Below, piece by piece: positions 37,122 through 46,086 of a stretch of DNA of 64,000 nucleotides (the first letter of the stretch is position 1; each line of letters opens with the position of its first letter). The stretch is from assembly GCF_900168195.1 (NCBI RefSeq), contig NZ_FUYX01000004.1:62001-126000 (forward strand). Reading direction: 5' to 3'. The translations under genes and the position numbers were made by a program. Under the pieces are notes generated by a model. It worked only from the letters and a program-made list of their open reading frames with translations, was not told the origin of the DNA and made no database searches. The stretch is from Allobosea thiooxidans. GTDB taxonomy: Bacteria > Pseudomonadota > Alphaproteobacteria > Rhizobiales > Beijerinckiaceae.

Positions 37122-38093
37122 ATGCCTGACCCTGCTCCCGCAGGAACCGTGCCGGGGCCCGACGCCCCGCTGCCCGACGCGCTCAGCGGCCACTGGGTCG
37201 ACACGCGGGCGCCGCGTTCCTTCCGCCCCTTCCTGAAGCTCGCCCGGATCGAGCGGCCGATCGGCTGGTGGCTCATCCTCCTGCCATGCTGGTGGGGGGC
37301 CGGGCTGGCGGCGATCGCCGCGGGCCGCCCCTATCCCGATCCCTGGCACTGCCTGCTCTTCCTGGTCGGCGCGATCCTGATGCGCGGGGCGGGCTGCACC
37401 TTCAACGACATCATCGACCGCAAGCTCGACGCCGAGGTGGCGCGCACGCGCGGCCGGCCTCTGCCTTCGGGGCAGGTCAGCGTCGCGGCGGCGGTCCTGT
37501 TCATGATCGCGCAGGCGCTCCTCGCGCTGCCGGTGCTGCTGCAATTCAACCGCTTCACGGTCGTGCTCGGCATCGCCTCGCTCGTCATCGTGGTGATCTA
37601 CCCGTTCATGAAGCGCGTCACCAACATGCCGCAATTCGTGCTCGGCCTCGCCTTCTCCTGGGGCGCGCTGCTCGCCTGGAGCGCCGTGTTCGGCCGGCTC
37701 GATGCACCGGCCTATCTCGCCTATGCCGCCGCCATCGCCTGGACCGTCGGCTACGACACGATCTATGCGATGCAGGACATCGAGGACGACGCCATCGTCG
37801 GCATCAAGTCGAGCGCACGCTATTTCGGCAATCATACACGCGAGGCCGTGGCGCTCTGCTTCGGCCTGACGGCACTGCTCAGCGGAATGGCGATCTGGCT
37901 GGTGGGCGGCGGCCCCGTCGCCTGGCTCGGCTACGCAGCCTTCGCCGGCCATCTCGGCTGGCAGGTCACGCGCATCGCCGGCGCGAGCGCCCCTGTCGCG
38001 CTGATGCTGTTCCGCTCGAACCGCAATGCCGGCCTGCTCCTGGCGGCGGGACTGGCACTCGATCCTCTGAGCCGCGCCCTGCTCGCCGGCTAA
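37122..38093 (+). CDS. ubiA: 4-hydroxybenzoate polyprenyltransferase
   Basis: Adds the polyprenyl tail to 4-hydroxybenzoate, the second committed step of ubiquinone synthesis, in the inner membrane. The protein is 323 aa with about eight or nine helices. The two Asp-rich motifs are NDIIDRKLDAEVARTRGRPL and DTIYAMQDIEDD, followed by the conserved GIKSSARYFG. The first 40 residues are a proline-rich cytosolic extension ahead of ARIERPIGWWLILLPCWWG. Confidence 0.96.
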   Translation: MPDPAPAGTVPGPDAPLPDALSGHWVDTRAPRSFRPFLKLARIERPIGWWLILLPCWWGAGLAAIAAGRPYPDPWHCLLFLVGAILMRGAGCTFNDIIDRKLDAEVARTRGRPLPSGQVSVAAAVLFMIAQALLALPVLLQFNRFTVVLGIASLVIVVIYPFMKRVTNMPQFVLGLAFSWGALLAWSAVFGRLDAPAYLAYAAAIAWTVGYDTIYAMQDIEDDAIVGIKSSARYFGNHTREAVALCFGLTALLSGMAIWLVGGGPVAWLGYAAFAGHLGWQVTRIAGASAPVALMLFRSNRNAGLLLAAGLALDPLSRALLAG

Positions 38094-38129
38094 GACGCCA
38101 GCCGCAACGCCGCCGCTCGATCCTCAGGC

Positions 38130-38651
38130 CTAGTCCGTCAACCTCTCGCCGGAGACGACTACCGGCAGATCGGCCAGCCGGCCGGTCTTGCGGCGGGTCA
38201 GGAAGCGTGGGCGGCGGCCGTTCAACAGGCCATGGCGGCGGCGGATCCGGACCGGGCCCAGGGCCAGGCGGCCGATCTGCGGAAACGGCGCGGTCACGGT
38301 GCCGTCGGCGGTCTCGAGCAGCAGCGGCAGCCCGCTGGCCCGGCCGAAATCACGCCAGAGCGCGACGGCATCGGCCTCTTCGGCGCAGGCGACCACGATC
38401 GACCGGCCGTCGCCGGCTGTCAGCGCCAGCTCGAAACGCTCATCGTCCCCGGACGGGTTGGCCAGCCGCAGCGCGACACCGCGCCAGCCGGCCGTCCCAC
38501 GCAGGATCCGCACGGAACCGACGCGCTCGATCGCCGGCGCCGCCGGACGCGCCGGCATCGGGTTGCGGGAAACGATCACTGTGTTGGTCGGCCCGCCGGA
38601 GAGATGCGGCACAAAACCGCTCTCTCCGGCGGCCGGCGTGACGCTGGCCAT
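38130..38651 (-). CDS. DUF6101-like protein
   Basis: A 173-aa protein that appears to belong to the Hyphomicrobiales-restricted DUF6101 group. It contains the stretch WRGVALRLANPSGDDERFEL near residues 57-76 and ends in a basic segment (RIRRRHGLLNGRRPRFLTRRKTGR is split here only by its own arginines; read it as a highly basic tail around 136-160). No transmembrane helix or signal is evident. Function unknown. It converges on ubiA. Confidence 0.6.
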   Translation of the reverse strand: MASVTPAAGESGFVPHLSGGPTNTVIVSRNPMPARPAAPAIERVGSVRILRGTAGWRGVALRLANPSGDDERFELALTAGDGRSIVVACAEEADAVALWRDFGRASGLPLLLETADGTVTAPFPQIGRLALGPVRIRRRHGLLNGRRPRFLTRRKTGRLADLPVVVSGERLTD

Positions 38652-38898
38652 CGGTTATAACGCCTCTCTAAATCCCTGCTGCAGCGGAGCCCTCTGTCGA
38701 TGCCGGGGCTCTCGTGCTTGCCATGCGAGGATGTGCCCCAGCCGTGTCCGAGCGCTTAAAGGGTTCGGTTAAAGGACCGTGATTCCGCCTCCGGATCGGC
38801 AGGAAGGGCCGGTTTCCAGCCTGATGCTTGACGGAATCTTTCGATCCGCAGCCGCATTTTCGGCTTGAAACCGCGACTTTCGCGGTCGATACGGGGGG

Positions 38899-39726
38899 AT
38901 GAACGCAATAACGGGGCCGACCGCGGCCAACCTCCTGAAGGCGGTCGGCGAAAGCTGCCGGGAAGCCGGCACCCTCGCACTGGACCTGTTTCGCCCCGGT
39001 GCGACCACTGCGGCGCGGATCTGGTCGAAGAGCGGCGGCTCGCCGGTGACGGAAGCCGATATCGGCGTCGACACCTTCCTGCGCGTCCGTCTTTCGGCCC
39101 TGCTGCCGGAGGCGGCCTGGCTCTCGGAGGAGACCGTCGACGATGCGCTGCGCCTGTCGCACCGCTTCGTCTGGGTCGTCGATCCGATCGACGGCACCCG
39201 CGCCTATATGAGTGGCGCGCCGGACTGGGCGGTGTGCGTCGCGTTGCTCGATGCGGGCGAGCCCATTCTCGGCATCGTCCACGCACCCGCCTGCGACGCC
39301 ACCTACACCGCCCTGCGCGGCAGGGGCGCAGCCCGCAACGGCGACACGATCCGGACCTCCACGGCCGGCGCGCTCGTCGGCGCGCGGATCGCCGGCCCCA
39401 AGCCGATGCTGGACGAGCTGGCGCAGGTGGAACGTTTCGAGGCGGTTCCAAAGATCCCCTCGCTCGCGCTCAGGTTGACGCGCATCGCCGACGGCTCGAT
39501 CGATGCCGGGCTGATCTCCGCCAACGCGCGCGACTGGGACCTCGCGGCAGCCGACCTGGTGCTGAGCGAGGCCGGCGGCCTCCTCAGCGACCTCGCCGGC
39601 GGCAGCGTGAGCTACAATCGCGAGGTGCCGATGCATGGCGCGCTGATGGCGAGCAACGGCGCGCTGGCAGCTCCGCTCAGGCAGGCGCTCGTGCGGCTGC
39701 GCGACGGTGAGACGCAGCCTGCCTGA
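38899..39726 (+). CDS. Inositol monophosphatase family protein (CysQ-like)
   Basis: Mg-dependent phosphatase of the IMPase superfamily, 275 aa. Metal ligands are visible in order: EADIGVD near residues 52-58, SEET near 75-78, DPIDGTRAY near 95-103 and DWDLAAADLVLSEAGG near 213-228. The size and DPIDGTRAYM form suggest a 3'(2'),5'-bisphosphate nucleotidase (CysQ) clearing PAP during sulfate assimilation, but histidinol or inositol phosphatase activity is possible. It precedes the DUF4170/lipid A genes on the same strand. Confidence 0.88.
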   Translation: MNAITGPTAANLLKAVGESCREAGTLALDLFRPGATTAARIWSKSGGSPVTEADIGVDTFLRVRLSALLPEAAWLSEETVDDALRLSHRFVWVVDPIDGTRAYMSGAPDWAVCVALLDAGEPILGIVHAPACDATYTALRGRGAARNGDTIRTSTAGALVGARIAGPKPMLDELAQVERFEAVPKIPSLALRLTRIADGSIDAGLISANARDWDLAAADLVLSEAGGLLSDLAGGSVSYNREVPMHGALMASNGALAAPLRQALVRLRDGETQPA

Positions 39727-39814
39727 GGTTTTTTTGAAGGCTGGCCGCCCAGCCGCCTCGCCTGCGAGGCCGTGATGATTTAAGGGGGCGCCAGGCAGCC
39801 TCCAGGAGAGACCG

Positions 39815-40057
39815 ATGAGCGCGGAACCCGACCAGAAACAGCTTCTCCATCTCGTCTTCGGCGGCGAGCTCGCCTCGCTCGACGGCATCACCTTCAAGGA
39901 CCTCGCCAAGCTCGACATCGTCGGCGTCTTCCCGAACTACGCCAGCGCACACATGGCCTGGAAGGCCAAGGCACAGCAGACCGTGGACCAGGCGCAGACG
40001 CGCTACTTCATCGTCCATCTGCACCGCCTGCTCGACCCCGAAACGGCCAAGGGCTGA
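39815..40057 (+). CDS. DUF4170 family protein
   Basis: An 80-aa soluble protein of DUF4170, a family found next to lipid A genes in Hyphomicrobiales. Typical text: LLHLVFGGELASLDGITFKD and VGVFPNYASAHMAWKAKAQ, then a DPETAKG end. AGGAGAG precedes the ATG. It lies 26 bases before the DUF374 acyltransferase gene. Role unknown; position suggests envelope synthesis. Confidence 0.88.
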   Translation: MSAEPDQKQLLHLVFGGELASLDGITFKDLAKLDIVGVFPNYASAHMAWKAKAQQTVDQAQTRYFIVHLHRLLDPETAKG

Positions 40058-40083
40058 GGCCGAAAGGGGTTCACGGCGAGCCA

Positions 40084-40821
40084 ATGGGTTTCTCGATCCT
40101 CAAGACGCGCGTGGCGCAGGAGACGCTCGGCCGCATGCTGGCCGGCTATCTGCGCCTCGTGCAGCGCACCAACAGGATCGTCTTCGAGCCTGCCGACATC
40201 TACGACCATGTCCGGCCGGACCTGCCCGTCATCTTCGCGATGTGGCACGGCCAGCACATCATGATCCCCTTCGCCCGGCCGGACTGGATGCCGGCCTGCT
40301 CGCTGGTCTCGCGCCATGGCGACGGCGGCTTCAACGCAGTCGCGCTGCGTGAACTCGGCATCGGCGCGATCCGCGGCTCGGGGGCGCTGGGCAGGAAGAT
40401 CCGCGAGAAGGGCGGCGCCAGCGCCTTCCTGGCGATGGTGCGCCGGCTGGCGGCGGGCGACACCATGGTGCTGACCGCGGACGTGCCGAAGCGAGCCCGC
40501 ATCGTCGGCCCGGGCATCATCGCGCTGGCGCGGGCCTCGGGACGCCCCCTCCGCGCCGTCGCCGTCGTTACCAGCCGCCGGATCGACTTCAACAGCTGGG
40601 ACCGGGCCTCGATCGGCCTACCCTTCGGACGCTGCGCGATCGTGGTCGGCGAGCCGATCCTGGTCGCGCGCGATGCCGACGAGGCGGCGCAGGAAGCGGC
40701 GCGCCTGGCGCTGCAGGCGAGCCTCGACGACGTCCATGCCCGCGGCTATGCGCTCGTCGGCAGCAGCGACCCGGGCGCCGGCCTGCGCGAGCGCCAGCAA
40801 GCGGCCGGAGCCCCGGCATGA
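40084..40821 (+). CDS. DUF374 lysophospholipid acyltransferase family protein
   Basis: A 245-aa protein of DUF374, related to lysophospholipid and lipid A acyltransferases. Visible motifs are FAMWHGQHIMIPFARP near residues 54-69, the SRHGDGGF block near 77-84 and VLTADVPKRAR near 134-144. It is directly followed by waaA (ATGA overlap) and lpxK, so an acyl transfer in lipid A or Kdo-lipid A assembly is likely, though neither donor nor acceptor can be read from sequence. Confidence 0.87.
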   Translation: MGFSILKTRVAQETLGRMLAGYLRLVQRTNRIVFEPADIYDHVRPDLPVIFAMWHGQHIMIPFARPDWMPACSLVSRHGDGGFNAVALRELGIGAIRGSGALGRKIREKGGASAFLAMVRRLAAGDTMVLTADVPKRARIVGPGIIALARASGRPLRAVAVVTSRRIDFNSWDRASIGLPFGRCAIVVGEPILVARDADEAAQEAARLALQASLDDVHARGYALVGSSDPGAGLRERQQAAGAPA

Positions 40822-42122
40822 GCGGCAAGGGCCCGATCCTCAGAGGCTACCGCTACGCGACGGCCCTGCTCGAGCCCGCCGCAGCCGGGCTGCTGCTCTG
40901 GCGCCAGCGCCGCGGCAAGGAGGATTCCGAACGCCTGCCCGAGCGCCGCGGCCATGCCGGGGTCCGGCGGCCGAACAAGCCGCTGGTCTGGCTGCACGGC
41001 GCCAGCGTCGGCGAGACGGTGACGCTGCTGCCGCTGATCGCGCGCCTGCAGAAGCGCGGCTTCGCGATCCTGGTGACGTCGGGAACCGTGACCTCGGCCC
41101 GCCTGCTCGCGGCGCGGCTGCCGGCCGGCGTGATCCACCAGTACATCCCGCTCGACGTGCCGCGCTATATGCGCCGCTTTCTCGAATACTGGCGGCCGGC
41201 GCTCTGCCTGATCTGCGAATCCGAGATCTGGCCCAACCTTCTGGTCGAGGCGCAGCGCCGCGAGATCCCGGTGGTGATGGTCAATGGCCGGATGTCCGAA
41301 CGGTCCTTCGCGCGCTGGTACAGGATGCCGAAGACCTCGCGCTTCCTGCTCTCCTGCTTCGAGGCCTGCCTCGCCCAGTCGCAGGGCGACGCCGAACGGC
41401 TGGCCCAGCTCGGCGCGCCACGCGTCAGCGTCGTCGGCAACCTGAAATTCGACGTGCCGGCCCCGCCGGCCGATCCGGACATGCTCGGTATCCTCGACGG
41501 GATGACCACCGGCCGGCCGGTCTGGATCGCCGCCAGCACCCACCCGGGCGAGGATGAGCTGGTGCTTGCCGCCCATCTCGCGCTCAAGCCCTATCTCCCG
41601 AAGCTATTGACCATCGTCGCGCCGCGCCATCCACAGCGCGGGCCGGAGATCGAGGCGCTGGCGCTGGCCAACGACGTCGTCGTCTCGCGCCGCGCCGCCG
41701 GCGACAACCCCGAGCGTAGCGTCGATCTCTACGTCGCCGACACGGTGAACGAGCTCGGGCTGTTCTACCGGCTCTCCCAGGTCGCCTTCCTCGGCGGCTC
41801 GCTGGTCGAAGGTATCGGCGGGCACAACCCGATCGAGCCCGCCAAGCTCGGCTGCGCCCTGCTGCACGGCCCGTTCGTCCACAACAACGCCGAGATCTTC
41901 GCCGCCTTCGACGCAGACGGCGGCTCGCGCTCCGTCGCCGACGCCCAGGCCCTGGCCGGGGCTGTGCATCGCTGGCTGAGCGATCCGGCGAGCGCGCGTC
42001 AGGCGGCGCGCGCTGCTGCGCAGACGGCGACCCAGCTGGGCGGGGCTCTCAACCGCACCCTGCACGCCATCGAGCCGCTGCTGATGCGGGTGGCGCTCGG
42101 CCAGCGCGAGCCAACGGCCTGA
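40818..42122 (+). CDS. waaA: 3-deoxy-D-manno-octulosonate (Kdo) transferase
   Basis: Adds Kdo residues from CMP-Kdo to lipid IVA at the inner membrane, a GT-B glycosyltransferase of family GT30. The product is 434 aa. The catalytic Glu is in HGASVGETVTLLPL near residues 60-73; CESEIWPNLL near 134-143, IAASTHPGEDELVL near 236-249 and FLGGSLVEGIGGHNPIEPA near 325-343 are family motifs. Start overlaps the DUF374 stop and the stop overlaps lpxK (TGATG). Confidence 0.97.
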   Translation: MSGKGPILRGYRYATALLEPAAAGLLLWRQRRGKEDSERLPERRGHAGVRRPNKPLVWLHGASVGETVTLLPLIARLQKRGFAILVTSGTVTSARLLAARLPAGVIHQYIPLDVPRYMRRFLEYWRPALCLICESEIWPNLLVEAQRREIPVVMVNGRMSERSFARWYRMPKTSRFLLSCFEACLAQSQGDAERLAQLGAPRVSVVGNLKFDVPAPPADPDMLGILDGMTTGRPVWIAASTHPGEDELVLAAHLALKPYLPKLLTIVAPRHPQRGPEIEALALANDVVVSRRAAGDNPERSVDLYVADTVNELGLFYRLSQVAFLGGSLVEGIGGHNPIEPAKLGCALLHGPFVHNNAEIFAAFDADGGSRSVADAQALAGAVHRWLSDPASARQAARAAAQTATQLGGALNRTLHAIEPLLMRVALGQREPTA

Positions 42123-43159
42123 TGTTCCGCGCGCCGCGCTTCTGGTGGCTGCCGCACCCGACGCTGCCGGCCCGCCTGCTGCAGCCTTTCGGCGCCCTCT
42201 ACGGCGCGATCACGCTGGGCCGGATGCGGCAGCCGGGCGCCGATATCGGTACGCCGGTGCTCTGCGTCGGCAATTTCGTCGCCGGCGGCGCCGGCAAGAC
42301 GCCGACCGCGATCGCGCTGGCCGGGCTGCTGGCGCGGCGAGGCGAGGCGCCCTTCGTGCTGATGCGGGGATATGGCGGCAGGCTCGCCGGCCCGGTCGAG
42401 GTCGATCCCGAGCGCCATGTCGCGGCCGATGTCGGCGACGAGCCGATGCTGATGGCGCGGCATGCCCGCACCGTCATCGCGCGCGACCGGCTGGCCGGCG
42501 CGCGGCTCGCGCGCGGCCTCGGCGCGAGCGTGATCCTGATGGATGACGGGCTGCAGAATCCCGCGCTGGCCAAGCGCCTCAAGCTCGCCGTCGTCGACGG
42601 GGCGAGCGGCGCCGGCAACGGCCTGTGCCTTCCGGCCGGCCCGTTGCGGGCACCGCTGGCGCAGCAGATCGAGGCGGTCGACGCCGTCATCGTCATCGGC
42701 GAGGGGGAGCCAGGAGCCCGGATAGCCATGCTGGCACAGGCGTGCGGCAAACCCGTCCTCACCGCCCGGCTCAAGGCCGACGAAGCCGCGGCCGAGCGGC
42801 TGCGGGGCCGGAGCGTGGTGGCGCTGTCGGGCATCGGCCGCCCGGAGAAGTTCGCCGCGACGCTGCGGGAGGTCGGAGCGTCAATCGCCGCTGAGCGTAC
42901 CTTCGCCGACCACCACGCCTACACCCCGGCGGATGTCGCAAGCGTACTGGCGGAGGCCGACCGCATCGCGGCACCGATCGCCACCACCGAAAAGGACTGG
43001 ACGAAGCTCGCCGCGCTCTGGCCGGCAGCCGCCGCCGAGCGCGTCGCCGTCGTGCCGGTCAGGCTCGTCTTCGGCGAGCCCGAGCGGGTGGAGGCGCTGC
43101 TCGCAGGGCCGTCAGGCCCGGCCGGCGCGGCGCAGCCGCAACAGGGCCGCCTCGGGTGA
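42122..43159 (+). CDS. lpxK: Tetraacyldisaccharide 4'-kinase
   Basis: Phosphorylates the 4' position of the lipid A disaccharide. The 345-aa protein begins with a membrane-associating segment (FRAPRFWWLP), then the Walker A motif NFVAGGAGKTPTAIAL near residues 51-66, followed by LMRGYGGR and VILMDDGLQNPAL (the Walker-like DDGxQ). The C-terminal domain has FADHHAYTPADV. Its last 48 bases overlap the convergent DUF2093 gene. Confidence 0.96.
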   Translation: MFRAPRFWWLPHPTLPARLLQPFGALYGAITLGRMRQPGADIGTPVLCVGNFVAGGAGKTPTAIALAGLLARRGEAPFVLMRGYGGRLAGPVEVDPERHVAADVGDEPMLMARHARTVIARDRLAGARLARGLGASVILMDDGLQNPALAKRLKLAVVDGASGAGNGLCLPAGPLRAPLAQQIEAVDAVIVIGEGEPGARIAMLAQACGKPVLTARLKADEAAAERLRGRSVVALSGIGRPEKFAATLREVGASIAAERTFADHHAYTPADVASVLAEADRIAAPIATTEKDWTKLAALWPAAAAERVAVVPVRLVFGEPERVEALLAGPSGPAGAAQPQQGRLG

Positions 43160-43333
43160 GGCATAGGCCTCCTGCCACTCGATCGACCAATAGCGCAGAT
43201 CCTCGATGCGGATCGGCGCTCCCGTGACGGCACAGCGCACGAAAGCCCCCGGTTTCACGACGCGGAAATCGCCGGGGCCGTAGTCGATGGCCGCTTCGGG
43301 GCCTGCGGGCGGAAGACGCTCGACGATGTTCAT
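43112..43333 (-). CDS. DUF2093 family protein
   Basis: A 73-aa protein of DUF2093, which in Hyphomicrobiales often sits after lpxK. Conserved text: IDYGPGDFRVVKPGAFVRCA and DLRYWSIEWQEAYASPEAAL. The ATG at 43333 (MNIVERL) is used; the TTG just before it is also possible. Its 3' end overlaps lpxK by 48 bases tail to tail. Function unknown. Confidence 0.85.
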   Translation of the reverse strand: MNIVERLPPAGPEAAIDYGPGDFRVVKPGAFVRCAVTGAPIRIEDLRYWSIEWQEAYASPEAALLRLRRAGRA

Positions 43334-43410
43334 CAAATTCGCATCAAATCATTGATCGGGAAACGGAAAGCCGGGATACTCAGCCGCTTGTGATAACCTT
43401 CTGTTCGACG

Positions 43411-44256
43411 ATGTCCAGTCTCCAGCGCCTCATGGCATGCGCGATGAGCCTCCTGTCGCTCACAGCGTCGGTCGCCCTTGCCGGGGGGTATCAACATGTC
43501 TCCATTCCGGCCGGTGAAAATCGCCTCGGCGGCGTGTTCTATCGTCCCGCCGGGCCGGGGCCGTTCCCTGCCGTGATCGCGCTGCATGGTTGCGGCGGGC
43601 TGTGGCGGGAGCAAGGCATGCTGTCGATGCGCCACGCCGATTGGGGCGAGAGGCTCGCCGCCGCCGGCTTCGCGGTGCTGATGCCGGACAGCTACGGCTC
43701 GCGCGGGCTCGGCTCGCAATGCGGCGTCAAGGATCTGACCGTGCGCGCCGGACGCGAGCGCGTGGCCGACGCGGCCGCGGCGCGGACCTGGCTGCAACAG
43801 CGCGGCGACATCCGCCCCGACATGGTCTCGCTGATCGGCTGGTCGGGCGGCGGTTCGACGGTGCTCTCGGCGATCCGCAAGGAGCGCGCGCCCGCCGATG
43901 GCCGGCCCGACTTCAAGCGCGCCGTGGCCTTCTACCCCGCCTGCCGGGTGCAGTCGGAATCCGCCAGCTTCTCCACCCGCTTGCCACTGCTGATCCTGAT
44001 GGGGGATGCCGACGACTGGACGCCTGCCGCGCCCTGCAGCTACCTCGCCAAGGCGGCGCAGGCGCGCGGCGAGCAGGTCGGCATCGTGCTCTATCCCGGC
44101 GTCCTGCATGATTTCGACCATCCGCGCCTCGAGGTGAAGGAGCGCGAGAACATCGCCTATTCCGCGAGCGGCACCGGCAAGGTCACCGTCGGCACCAACA
44201 TGGCCGCGCGCGAAGATGCGCTGAAGCGGGTCAACGCCTTCCTCGGCGCGCCCTGA
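43411..44256 (+). CDS. Exported dienelactone hydrolase family protein
   Basis: Probable secreted alpha/beta hydrolase of 281 aa from the ATG at 43411; a GTG seven codons earlier is an alternative. The signal peptide ends VALAGG. The DLH-like core has PAVIALHGCGGLW (oxyanion region), the nucleophile elbow in LIGWSGGGS, a catalytic Asp candidate in LMGDADDWTP, and the His in VLHDFDHP. The elbow GWSGGG has Ser where classical dienelactone hydrolase has Cys, so a general esterase role is more likely. The stop is three bases from the convergent xseA stop. Confidence 0.86.
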   Translation: MSSLQRLMACAMSLLSLTASVALAGGYQHVSIPAGENRLGGVFYRPAGPGPFPAVIALHGCGGLWREQGMLSMRHADWGERLAAAGFAVLMPDSYGSRGLGSQCGVKDLTVRAGRERVADAAAARTWLQQRGDIRPDMVSLIGWSGGGSTVLSAIRKERAPADGRPDFKRAVAFYPACRVQSESASFSTRLPLLILMGDADDWTPAAPCSYLAKAAQARGEQVGIVLYPGVLHDFDHPRLEVKERENIAYSASGTGKVTVGTNMAAREDALKRVNAFLGAP

Positions 44257-44259
44257 GGA

Positions 44260-45855
44260 TCAGAACAGGTCGCCCTGCGCGCCCGTCGCCGGACCCTTGC
44301 GGGCGGGGCGCGGCGCGGCCGGCTTGGCCACGTCGGGCTCCGCGCCCGAGACGGTGGCGCCGAAGCTGCCATCGGCGAGCTGAATCGTCAGCGCACGGCC
44401 CGGCTGGGCCGCAGCGACGCTGCGCACCAGCGCGCCGGCCTCGTCGCGGATCAGGGCATAGCCGCGCGAGAGCACGGCCTCCGGCCCCAGCGAACGGATC
44501 AAGGCCCAGAGCGAAGCGAGCCGGTCGGCACGCCGATGCAGCCCCTGGCCGAAGGCGCGCCCAGCCCGCTCGTCCAGCGCAATGCCGCGTTCGCGGCGCT
44601 GGAGCAGGCTCTGGCCGAAGGCGTTGCGCGCCCGTGCCTCCAGCGTCGCCAGCCGGTCGCGAGCATGGGCGATACGGGTGCGCTCGCCGGCAATGGCATT
44701 GCCCCTGGCCGCAGCGAGCACGCGCCCGAAACCGGCGAGCTCCGCCCGCAACCGGGCGAGCGCGACGCGCGGCGAGCGCGCCTCCAGCCGGCGCGACAGC
44801 GCCTGCAACACCTGCTCATGCGCGCGGGCATTGCGGGCGAGCGCCGGCGCCAGCCGCGCCGCCGCGAGATCGAGCCGCTGGCGCGGGGCGGAGAGAACCT
44901 CCTCGGGCCCCGGCAAGGCACGGGCGAGCGCCCGCAGGTCGCTGCGGCGGCGATCGGAGAGGCGCAGCATCGCCCCGGCGTGGCGGCGCGAGAGATCGGC
45001 GATGAAGCCCATCAGCTCGGCCCGCACCGGCACGACCTTCTCGGCCGCGCCGGTCGGAGTCGGGCAGCGCAGATCGGCGGCGAAGTCGATCAGCGTGGTG
45101 TCGGTCTCGTGGCCGACGGCGGAGACGAGCGGAATCTCGGAAGCCGCCGCCGCACGGACCACGACCTCCTCGTTGAAGCTTATCAAATCTTCGAGCGAGC
45201 CGCCGCCGCGCGCAACGATGATGACATCCGGCCGCGGGATGCGCCCGCCTTCCGGCAGCGCGTTGAAGCCGGCGATGGCGTTGGCGACCTCGGCGGCACT
45301 GGTCTCGCCCTGCACGCGGACCGGCCAGACCAGGACATGGCGGGGGAAGCGGTCCTCCAGCCGGTGCAGGATATCGCGGATGACGGCGCCGGTCGGCGAG
45401 GTCACGACGCCGATGACGGAGGGCAGATAGGGAATGAGCTGCTTGCGCTCCTCGCCGAAGAGCCCCTCGGCCGCCAGTCGCTTGCGGCGCTCCTCCAGCA
45501 GCGCCATCAGCGCGCCGACGCCGGCCGGCTCCAGCGAATCGATGACGATCTGGTAGCTCGACTTGCCGGCGAAGGTGGTGATCTTGCCGGTGGCGATGAC
45601 CTCTAGGCCCTCCTGCGGTCGCGTCTTCAGCCGGCCGAACACGCCCTTCCAGATCACCGCGTCGATCTTGGCGTTGGTGTCCTTCAGCGAGAAATAGACA
45701 TGGCCGGAGGCGACGGGGCCGCGATAGCCGGAAATCTCGCCGCGCACGCGCACGAAGCCGAAGGCATCCTCGATGGTGCGCTTCAGCGCGCCGGAGAGGT
45801 CCGAAACGGACCATTCGGGGGCATTGCCGGTCGGCAGGGACGATTCGCGATCCAT
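44260..45855 (-). CDS. xseA: Exodeoxyribonuclease VII large subunit
   Basis: Large subunit of exonuclease VII, degrading single-stranded DNA in repair. The 531-aa protein has an N-terminal OB-fold ([28 protein letters not shown]), a central catalytic domain with [35 protein letters not shown] and [19 protein letters not shown], then a long Arg/Ala-rich coiled coil (about residues 285-460). The C-terminal tail is basic. xseB is not in the window. Confidence 0.97.
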   Translation of the reverse strand: MDRESSLPTGNAPEWSVSDLSGALKRTIEDAFGFVRVRGEISGYRGPVASGHVYFSLKDTNAKIDAVIWKGVFGRLKTRPQEGLEVIATGKITTFAGKSSYQIVIDSLEPAGVGALMALLEERRKRLAAEGLFGEERKQLIPYLPSVIGVVTSPTGAVIRDILHRLEDRFPRHVLVWPVRVQGETSAAEVANAIAGFNALPEGGRIPRPDVIIVARGGGSLEDLISFNEEVVVRAAAASEIPLVSAVGHETDTTLIDFAADLRCPTPTGAAEKVVPVRAELMGFIADLSRRHAGAMLRLSDRRRSDLRALARALPGPEEVLSAPRQRLDLAAARLAPALARNARAHEQVLQALSRRLEARSPRVALARLRAELAGFGRVLAAARGNAIAGERTRIAHARDRLATLEARARNAFGQSLLQRRERGIALDERAGRAFGQGLHRRADRLASLWALIRSLGPEAVLSRGYALIRDEAGALVRSVAAAQPGRALTIQLADGSFGATVSGAEPDVAKPAAPRPARKGPATGAQGDLF

Positions 45856-45946
45856 GGCCGGACCATAGCGGGACGGGGGAGGCAGCAGAAGCGTTGCCCG
45901 CGCGGCCCGGGGCAGCTATTGCGCAAGGATCCTTTCGGCCGACCTC

Positions 45947-46055
45947 AGCCCTCATCCTGAGGAGCCGCGTCAGCGGCGTCTCGAAGGATGATCCAGAGGG
46001 CACTGGAGCATCCTTCGAGACGCGTTCCTCCGGAACGCTCCTCAGGATGAGGGCT
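45947..46055. repeat. Long imperfect inverted repeat, family B, before purD
   Basis: AGCCCTCATCCTGAGGAGC (45947-45965) is the exact inverse of 46037-46055, and GCGTCTCGAAGGATG (45976-45990) the exact inverse of 46009-46023, so about 109 bases can fold into one long hairpin. The right end is 31 bases from the purD ATG. A single arm recurs at 30.3 kb. Sequences of this kind are dispersed in many Hyphomicrobiales genomes. Confidence 0.9.
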
Positions 46056-46086
46056 CACGAAACCGCCAATGCGGATGGGAGCCAGC

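Noticed and set aside
39727..39814. A T7 run after the CysQ-like gene as an intrinsic terminator.
   Set aside because: The preceding sequence forms only a very short stem (CCT/AGG), so the evidence is too weak.
43390..44256. Classical dienelactone hydrolase with a Cys nucleophile.
   Set aside because: The elbow reads GWSGGG with Ser, and the protein has a signal peptide, unlike the cytosolic catechol-pathway enzyme.
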